From Kalaharituber pfeilii (Eukaryota > Ascomycota > Pezizomycetes > Pezizales > Pezizaceae): a DNA stretch of 64,000 nt. This document shows positions 56,403-64,000 of the stretch, in pieces. Each line of letters begins with the position of its first letter. The first letter of the stretch is position 1. The notes below the pieces were generated by a model, which had not been told where the DNA came from, did no database searches, and saw only the letters and a program-made list of their open reading frames with translations. The translations under genes were made by a program, and so were the position numbers. The stretch spans positions 806,001 to 870,000 of the forward strand of contig WHUZ01000005.1 of the NCBI GenBank assembly GCA_015179045.1. The letters are read 5' to 3'.

Positions 56403-59400
56403 TTACTTCGTAAATCCCTGCACCACATCTTCCCTCGAAAACTCTAACTCCAACCCCAAATACGCATTACCCGCTCCTGCAATGATGCTTGTGATCCTTT
56501 CCCTGATGTTCATATACTCCTCCATCAGCTCTCTGTTCATCTTTAATAGCAGTCTCCTACTTGTGTTCTGCTCATCACCCTCTGCAAAATGCTTATCAAC
56601 ACGTTTACGCAGGGTTTCAATTCCACGGCGAATCTCCTTGGAGTCGTAATGTGAGAGAATTTTCTTCAACACGTGCCTACTGTGGGATGCTCGACCCGCA
56701 ATATCCTCGATTGCAAGTGAGGAGGAGGATGTAAGTTGTGACTCAATAGATTCAATGAAATCCTACATCGTATGTCAGTAACAGTCATCGTAAGTAAACA
56801 ACAATTGGGGTTTTGTACTAGAAGTTTGCCTAATGGCCTCCGTACAACTGCCGCCACATACAACCCTAAATGTTCTTTATACTCAATCTCTGCTCGGCGC
56901 ATGAAATCTCCAAGTATGAGGTTACCCCGAGTGTCCACATCCTCAACATAATGATTCATATTCTCAATCATCATGATATGGTAGTTTAGCTGTTCCTTAT
57001 CTTCCGGATCCGCTCCTCCAACATGTACGCTCGGCCCACTAATCGCCATCGCTGCTGGGTTCATGGCGCCCGGCATACCAAATCCAGACTCTTTTGCGAT
57101 AGCCTGAAGAGATTCAAACATCGCTTTGTTAATCATCTTGTATCCGCGATCCACCATAGCACGAATTTCTAGTGGTTGCGTTGAGTCGATGTCAATGTCA
57201 AGTGTTCCTGGCGGAAGTTGATCCTCAATTCGAGCAGCAAACTGCGGAAACGTTTTCATGAAAGCAATGACACCCTTCCGCTTCTTGATCTTGACTTTTG
57301 TTTCTTCAATTGCACGAACTTGCTCGTCGAGAAATTTCGAGAAAAGACCCCTGAGGCGATCATGTAACTTTTGCAAAGTTTTGAGAAGGAATTCTTGGTT
57401 GGTTTCATCCAGAAGGCGGATATACTTTTCAAGCGAGAAGAGGACACCCACACCTTGCCTGTTGTAAAGGAATTAGCCTGATTAAAAATGAAAACTGCAG
57501 TAACGGTGGCCTACAGAGGATCACTCTTGATTGCCCAATCCACAAAATTGCCCAAGTCGGTAAGCAAAAATGAGAAGACTTCTCCAATATACTCCAGTAC
57601 CATCCTTCCCAACATCCGATCCTGGTCAACGGTCCTCCTGAGCCCCAGATCCCGCACTGTTCTGGATTCTGGAGCGCCGCTCTGGGCAAACTCCTCATAA
57701 GGCACATTCGTCTGACTATGCAGATGGAAGAACTCGATGACAAAATTTTGTTCCCGGCAGACCTGCCTAAAAATTTCTTCAAGAGCTCCAGACAGCGCCT
57801 CATGTGGATATATTTTCCCTTCCTGTGAATCCTTCTTAGAGCCGTCTTTAGAAAATTCCATGGAGCTAGGAGACCGGAGGGACTTGGCAAGAGTTTGAGA
57901 GCGTTTAACGGTTAAAGTACGGACCGTGGTGGTTAATCTCTCACTTTCTTTCTCCTGAGTTGTAAACACTATTTACTTGTTAGTAATAATTGATATCAAA
58001 TACCAGTGGAAAGTGTGCGTACCAAGCTCGGATTCTTCCGCCGTAACCTTTCTTGTAATCCTCTTCCAAGCGAAAATATGGTCTCTCAGTTCCTCTTGAT
58101 AGAGCGCCCTTGTAGGGCGCTCGTAAAGCTTTTGCAACTCGGTAAATTCCTCTTTATCTACTTCTTTGGCGAATAGAATCAATCCAGCGAATTTGTACAA
58201 GTTTTTGTACAGCTCATCGTGACCCACCAATCGTGGTTTTTGAGGATTGTGAGATTGCCTGCCAGCTTGGCCAACCGCATCTTGCTCCCGCATCACCTTT
58301 TGTAACCCTACAATCTCAGCTTGGAATTTTATATTCATGAATTGTCTGAAACGGCGAAGGAATTCCTTGCTTTCCAATCTATATCCCTCCTTCCGCTCCT
58401 GCAAAGCGCGTATCGAGCCAACGTTTTCGTCATCGAAATTACTAATTTCATGCCTGTTGCTAGTGCTGATCGATGGATCAATGGTCAACATGGCTTTATA
58501 TAAGGCCAAAAGTGCCATTTCAATAGCTCCTAGACCTGTCTCCAGCGAGCCCTGCTTCAAAACCTCTAATTGGCTTGGGGAAATGGATATTGTTGACAAA
58601 ATCCGCTCCAATTCCTTCTGCAATGACTTTTGATTGGCAGTCTGCACTTGCAAACCTTGAGACTGATTCTCAATATGAGCAATGTCATCAGTCAAGCTCG
58701 TCAATTCGACTGCATATAGTGTCAATAACCCATCCAAGTTCTCGCACTGCTCAATTGCTTCATCAAATAGCTTTGACAATTCCTCTAGCCTTTCATCCCC
58801 GCCCGGATTTATTAGAACATTTTTCGCCTCTACAGCAACTAGTTCTTTTCGTATATCAGACTCAAGGATATCGACCTTTCCACGCCAATCCCAATTGAAC
58901 TCTTTCAGGACTTTGTCTACGTTGAATGTCAATTGAGAGGTATCTATTTCGTCAAGGACAGATTCCTTCGCGACTCTATGTTTTCGCTGCCGGAGAGTGG
59001 GGGACATGGACCGCCGGTGTAAACCACGCTCTAGATCTTCTGATGCACGCGACTGTCTATCATTGTCAACATCATTAGAATTAGTAAAAGTTTCAAAAGA
59101 CACTGTTGGTGTTCCCTCATCCGGCGATTGTGAGGATCGTTGTTGGTCTAATGATGATCTAGTATCGCTTCGTGGAGGCGGCTCAATGATGGGCCCAGAT
59201 ATCATGTCCTTAATGGATCGTCCTATATCACCCTTGCCTTTGGCTCCATCCTGACCTGCTAGATTGAAAGTTGGCGTCCGTGGTGTAGTAATTGTTGGAC
59301 TCTTGTTCTTCCCTAGTAAACCACCAGCCGAGTACGTGGTTGCCGCAAGTCGGAATCTGTTTGCAATATCTCCGGTAGACTTTTTCTTCCCAGGCTTTGC

Positions 59401-60681
59401 TCCCTTGTCTGAGTCCTGGGGCATCGGGGGTGGGGTTGGAGTTTGAGGGGATAGTTCACGATTTGAGCTACGACTTGCTGGTGGGACTATAGGTGGTGGT
59501 GGTTCCTTTGGCTTTTGCTGCTGAGCAGGCATTGGTGTTACTTGCTCTGGTACTGACGCTTGCTCAATTGAAGACGCCGCAGTCTTGATACTCCGCTCGT
59601 CATCTTGGGATGATTGCCTTGCGGATGCGGCTGACTCTGTTCTTAGATTATTGGAGGCGTTTGTCGCCGATCTAGTTGAAGAATCTGAGGGTCGTCTCCG
59701 TTCATTGGCAGCCAAGGGTGTTGAATTGGTGCTGTCTTGTGAAATGGTCTTGACTTGATCTTGAGGCCTCCTAGAGGAAAGGTTGACTGCAGACTGCATA
59801 GGCCTCAAAGATGACGTTTGTGATGGTGCCATATGCTCTTCTCTGGTCCTGATACTTGGCGTACTTTGTTGACTTCGTAAAGGCCTGCTTGTAGCCTCCT
59901 TTGCCGCGTATCCTGCCCCTGGAGATTGGCTGAGTTGCTGAGAAGCCGGGGCTTGGGGTGGTGGGGTTGGGGAATCGACATTTCTTTGTTGTGTTTGATT
60001 TCCTGACGTTCGTATGGAACTTGCAGTTGAGCCTGTCGTCACAGCCCCCTCCGCGATCTGCCCTATTTCTGTTCCCTCGAAACCTATCAAATTTGGCACC
60101 TTTCCTCCCGTATATTTCTTGAATATTTTCAGTAATGATTGGATAAAAAACTCTTTTTCCTTCAACGAATTTGCCTGCCAAAAATAAGGCTTCACAATTG
60201 TGACAGTGAAACCCTTGTCGTGAGGCGCCGGGTGATTTTCAATCTGCTGCAAGTCATCCAAGTACCACGATTTTCCTATCGAATAAGTCCCATTCTGATT
60301 TTCCCTTGCCTTGTGCACTCGCACACGCCCGGATTTCCTGACCGCTACCAAAATCACCCGCGCCTTCTTTTGATCTAGATGTGCATCTAAGGGGGGTGGC
60401 TGAGATGGGTACATTGCATCCTCTACCACCCTGCAGTGTGTGATATATGACTCGAGGACTGAATTGTGGGTGGATGGGCTCTTATAAATTAGCCATATGT
60501 TCAAAGAAAACCACAGGCTAGCGAATTCCACCTGCGGTGCGGTATTCTATGAGGTCGGGAACGTACGCGCACCATCAGCATCAACCTTGGAGAAGCAAGA
60601 CGAGATTATCCGCCGCTTCTCGTCCTCGAACTTTTGAGCCTTTGTGAGAGCTCCTGTTTGCCCGGGCCCAGCTTCTGGCAT
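56403..60681 (-). CDS. SEC3: exocyst complex component Sec3
   Basis: Five exons on the minus strand: 60681-60573, 60458-58023, 57968-57515, 57458-56819 and 56762-56403, giving 1332 residues. Exon 1 supplies the family start with FEDEKRRIISSCFSKVDADG, continuing after the splice as VLESYITHCRVVEDAMYPS. The N-terminal PIP2/Rho-binding PH domain spans about 55-160 (VILVAVRKSGRVRVHKAREN, KEKEFFIQSLLKIFKKYTGG). A Ser/Pro/Gln-rich linker covers about 165-530. The Sec3 coiled coil begins near 540 (LTFNVDKVLKEFNWDWRGKV). The CATCHR-like C-terminal region includes LLDETNQEFLLKTLQKLHDR and EEYMNIRERITSIIAGAGNAY. Role: a landmark subunit tethering secretory vesicles to growing tips. It is divergent with the SRP40-like gene across 599 bp. 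Confidence 0.95.
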
Positions 60682-61280
60682 TTTGTATAACGGTCTAACG
60701 GGAGCTCAGCTTGACGATGAGCAGTCGTTAGAGCTGTAGGTTTGCAAGCAGATGCTGCTTTTATGTGATGATGGATGAGGCGATGCGGAGCTGCGGTGGG
60801 GCGTTCCAGACACACACAGTTTGGGCAGCTCGATGGGACGGTGCAGTCCCGCCGGAGATGCGCTGAGGGTGTTGCGGACGGGGCCGCACTGTAGCTGCTG
60901 GATGCGCTGGCTTCAGGCTTCAAGTGCAGCACCCGCGCTGCCGCTGACGCCTTATGCAGAGCCCTGGCTCACTACGCTGCATCCGCAGCTGCATTTTGCA
61001 TCCACATCCTGCATACGCCAAGACCGCTGCTGCTACCGTGCCACGAAGAGCAAGGATCTGCGGGCAAAGTTTCTCACGGCTGCCGCTGGACCCGCCAGCT
61101 TCTGCGTCTTCCCCCCACTCACAGGCTGGCAACCAACGCTTCCAAAGCTCCCCTTCCGCCGCCAAAAGGCGCAGCGGAGCGCAAACTTATACGCCGGCCC
61201 TACGGAACGCGAATTGAGTCTTACATCGCTTTCTAGTGTACTCAACAGCGCATCTCCCGAGCCAATTCTACCCTTCAGCA
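60682..61280. promoter_or_regulatory. bidirectional promoter between SEC3 and the SRP40-like gene
   Basis: 599 bp between divergent ATGs, markedly more GC-rich than surrounding non-coding DNA, with repeated GCAGCTGC/TGCATCC words around 60900-61010. Overlapping open frames on both strands reflect base composition. No specific site can be named. Confidence 0.5.
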
Positions 61281-62666
61281 ATGGGTGGGCGCAAACGCTC
61301 CAAGTCCTCCAAACAGACCTCCATACCAGCTAAGTCCTCCTCTGAGCCTCCAGAAGAGGTTTTATATCTCGTCTATGAGTTTCTCAAAGCTCATGGACTC
61401 TCCAACACCCTTAAAAAGTTCGAGTCAGAAATTGCAAGCAATGCATGGAACAAGCCGGGTACAGAAGATGATCTTCCTTCCCTAGAGACTGTTTTCGAGG
61501 AGTGGACAACCTGGAAGCCCAAAAGGAAAGAAACCAAGAGGGGCTTTCTATCTGCAAAGGAGGACTCCTCGTCCGAGCCTACAAAGAGCGATTCCGATAG
61601 CGGCTCTGAGGTAGACACTGAGAGTTCGGACAGCGGTTCGGAGGACGAGAAGGAAGAAACACCAAAGAAAGACAGCAGCTCAAGCAGTGATGCCAGCGAC
61701 AGCAATGATAGTACTGATGAGGACGATAGCAGCGATTGCGATTCTGATACATCATCTCGTTCTGACAGTTCCGAAATAGCAGCTTCAAAGCCATCTAACA
61801 GCTCGGACTCTCCTTCGGACTCCCAACACTCCTTGGACTCGAGTGATTCTGACGACTCTGATTCCTCATCTTCGTCGAGCACGTCCAAAAAGTCTACCGC
61901 CTCAGTTGCTTCGTCAACTTCATCTTCCTCCTCTGACTCCTCTTCATCCTCCTCTTCGAGCTCAGATTCCGATGCCTCTGCGGATTCCTCATCCTCTTTT
62001 TCCTCCTCTTCCACTTCCTCTTCTTCCTCCGGCTCCTCTGACTCCTCTAATTCTTCTTCTGACTCCGACCCGTCCGATTCCTCAGAGTCTGATTCATCCA
62101 CCTCCTCTCGTTCCTCAAGCCCATCATCAGAAAAGAAGAAATCCGCCAAATCGAAGTTCAAGAAAGAAAAATCCACCAGTCCGCCCCCCTCCAAAAAGCG
62201 CAAGCTCTCTTCTTCCTCCCCTCCCGCTTCAAAGCGTGTAAAGGCTGCAATTGTCCAACGCGAGAGTGCCGACTCTTCCTCCGAGTAAGCAGTTTGTCCA
62301 ACCCTCAACTCCCTTGCAATCCCTCACCCACACATCTCTAACTAATCCCGCGCACGCAGCACCACCAGCACCCTAGCCGGTTCTACAGCCCCCGCTAGCT
62401 CCAATTCCAAGAACACCTCCCAAACATCCTCTCGGAAGAACACTCCTTTCTCCCGTGTCGATCCAACAAAAGTCAAATTTGCTTCTGACGCTGTCAGGGA
62501 CAACAGTTTCCGTGGAAAAGATGACAGCTATGCCATGCGTGCGCACCAGGACCTAATTGTCACAAAAGGCAAAGGCTTCACGAAGGAAAAGAACAAGAAG
62601 AAGCGAGGCAGCTACCGCGGAGGAACAATAGACTATGAAGTTAACAGTTTTAAATTTGAAAATTAG
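61281..62666 (+). CDS. SRP40: LisH-domain, Ser/Asp-rich nucleolar protein with SRP40 C-terminal domain (Nopp140/Srp40 type)
   Basis: Two exons, 61281-62284 and 62360-62666, giving 436 residues. After a basic start, residues 20-50 form a LisH motif (EEVLYLVYEFLKAHGLSNTL). Residues about 90-300 are almost wholly Ser with Asp/Glu, typical CK2 substrate stretches. A basic KKKSAKSKFKKEK patch follows. Exon 2 encodes the diagnostic SRP40 C-terminal domain: TPFSRVDPTKVKFASDAVRD, then FRGKDDSYAMRAHQDLIVTK and KGFTKEKNKKKRGSYRGG. Without the splice the frame stops at 62285. Role: nucleolar chaperone associated with box C/D and H/ACA snoRNPs and RNA polymerase I; the C-terminal domain is the reliable evidence. 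The same organisation as Nopp140 (LisH, acidic Ser repeats, conserved tail). Confidence 0.92.
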
Positions 62667-62719
62667 AAGTCGGGAACCTAGAATTGTGAGGATCTGGTGT
62701 TGGGATTGGCTGTTATTTA

Positions 62720-62725
62720 ATAAAT
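62720..62725 (+). terminator. candidate polyadenylation signal of the SRP40-like gene
   Basis: AATAAA 54 bp after the stop codon at 62664-62666. Confidence 0.4.
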
Positions 62726-63327
62726 TACCTTTTAGTTTGTTCTTCAGGTCCTGGTCTGATTTATGTTTTTGTCGTCCTCTTCTATCATGTTTTTCTTTCC
62801 GGAGTTGAAAATACCTTTCCAACCTGCATTTCTCCTTACCCTGACAAATGGTGTGCTCATCATGTGATATCATCACACACGATAGTTTCTGCTTCGCTCT
62901 TTTAATATCGTTCCTCTTTTCATGAAGAGCACATTACGTGGATTCATATGCTTATGTGCTGGGCCACTTGTAAATAACGCTCCAGTCACCGCTGGCCCGG
63001 GCTACTTAGTAGCACTACGGTTCAAGAGTAGCCCGGGTCATTCACAACAAGTGTATTTGTACAACATTGTATTGACCTTTTTTCACTACAAAAACCACTA
63101 TCATAGAACAGATTAGCGCTAGATTATTGCAGTTGCTACATTATTTAACTGTTCGGAGTATTTGTTTATTTTTGCACATAAACTCTCCCATTCTTCGGCA
63201 GTTACATGCTTTAAATATTTTTTGAATCTTCATTCATATATGTGCATTTCAATATGATTCTTCATAATTTGCTATAGAGGAGTATTTCACTGGAATGGAA
63301 TTTTCGCTGAAGAGAGTATTTCGCTGA

Positions 63328-63360
<33 letters not shown>

Positions 63361-64000
63361 CATAGTAGAGGACTTTTCGCTTGAGGAGAGGTTATAGTGC
63401 CGGGAATATTTCACTCTAGAGAGGTTTTTGCTCACAAAAGAAGTGTTAATTCATATTTTTAAACAAGATATTTGTTTTTCTAACAATTGTCCTCATTCTT
63501 AACGTTGAGTTGAAAGTTAACCGTAGAGTACGCGAGTAGTGGGCGTGTAGGTACTGTGGGGAATCTTGGCATTCTGAGTGCTACGGTGGGCGAACATATT
63601 TTGAGGTATGGGGGGGGATGATTACTGAGAAAGGAAGTGGTATTATTATTGTGAGGCCAGAAAGAGGGACCTCATGAGTGGATCATCATCATCGTCGTTG
63701 AGGGTCATAGTATCACTGGTTTTTTGTCTGCTAGGTCTTGCAGTCGTCCCGTTGTGTTCTTGAGATATAATTAAACCGTTTCTCTTCTATCCGCCCCTAT
63801 CCTCCTTATCTCTCTCCTTTTACCTTCCGTGTCTTCTTCCCCTCCGTAAACTTTCCTCTTGATCCCTCCCACAGTACTTAGTAGTGTATAGAGCCTTGTA
63901 CGGAGAAAAAAAATCATGAACCGTGGTGCTACTGAGTAGCCGATACTGTCGCTTACCTATTACTTAGTGACCGAGCACCTATTAGTGACCGATCTCTTGG
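62726..64000. other. gene-free window end
   Basis: No gene recognised. It holds an inverted 11-bp repeat at 62996-63037, a cluster of TTTCGCTGAAGAG-like words at about 63270-63420, and a 29-bp T run at 63332-63360 inside that cluster. The rest is AT-rich. Confidence 0.55.
62996..63037. repeat. perfect 11-bp inverted repeat
   Basis: CCCGGGCTACT (62996-63006) and AGTAGCCCGGG (63027-63037) with a 20-nt spacer. Could form a hairpin or be the remains of an element end; no function assigned. Confidence 0.6.

Noticed and set aside
59771..60181. 136-codon open frame on the minus strand within SEC3
   Set aside because: It is a shadow in another frame of the Ser/Pro-rich Sec3 linker, which has clear family evidence.
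61391..62308. 305-codon acidic open frame antisense to the SRP40-like gene
   Set aside because: It arises because TCN/GAN codons of the Ser/Asp-rich repeat read as Glu-rich sequence on the other strand.

Overview
The window is nuclear DNA of a filamentous ascomycete (Pezizomycotina). Its genes carry many short GT-AG introns (about 52-260 bp) with fungal branch points (CTAAC/CTAAT types). The recognisable proteins are fungal housekeeping genes: fibrillarin, ribosomal protein L17, an Osh1/2-type oxysterol-binding protein, Atp12, Atg27, Mn-SOD, exocyst Sec3 and an Srp40-like LisH protein. A tyrosine-recombinase retroelement and several families of TA-flanked inverted-repeat elements fit a transposon-rich genome, possibly a Pezizomycete. 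The lineage is an inference.

Layout. 1-8 kb: 3' end of a C2H2 zinc-finger gene, an Hsp30-type small heat-shock gene (-), a TDG/MUG-type DNA glycosylase (+) and an eight-exon AMP-binding acyl-CoA ligase (+). 8-12 kb: no gene; two TA-flanked MITEs. 11.8-14.5 kb: NOP1 (-) and RPL17 (+) head to head across a 480-bp promoter. 15.5-20.8 kb: a 5.4-kb unit with pogo/Tigger-like inverted termini and TA duplications that encloses a YR retrotransposon (gag, RT/RNase H, tyrosine recombinase). 21-27.7 kb: a small unknown gene and the OSH gene, bracketed by two apparently identical 388-bp MITEs in inverted orientation. 27.7-33.6 kb: gene-poor, with a decayed minisatellite invaded by MITEs and a foldback element. 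33.6-42 kb: ZIP zinc transporter (+), ATP12 (-), ATG27 (-) and a sulfotransferase-family gene (-). 42.2-43.2 kb: one MITE nested in another. 45-53.9 kb: a very large gene (2885 aa) with a probable DH-PH module. 54.8-62.7 kb: SOD2 (-), SEC3 (-) and an SRP40-like gene (+). The last 1.3 kb holds no gene.

How genes relate. There are no operons. Two divergent pairs share promoters (NOP1/RPL17, both ribosome biogenesis or function; SEC3/SRP40-like). OSH, SEC3, ATG27 and the DH-PH protein all concern membranes, trafficking or polarity, but nothing shows they are clustered functionally. Exon junctions below were chosen by hand so that reading frame, splice consensus and family conservation agree; they are predictions. 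The best leads are the retroelement between TA-flanked pogo-type ends, the inverted identical MITEs around OSH, the nested MITE history, two over-represented short motifs in non-coding DNA, and a frame break or 53-nt intron in OSH.
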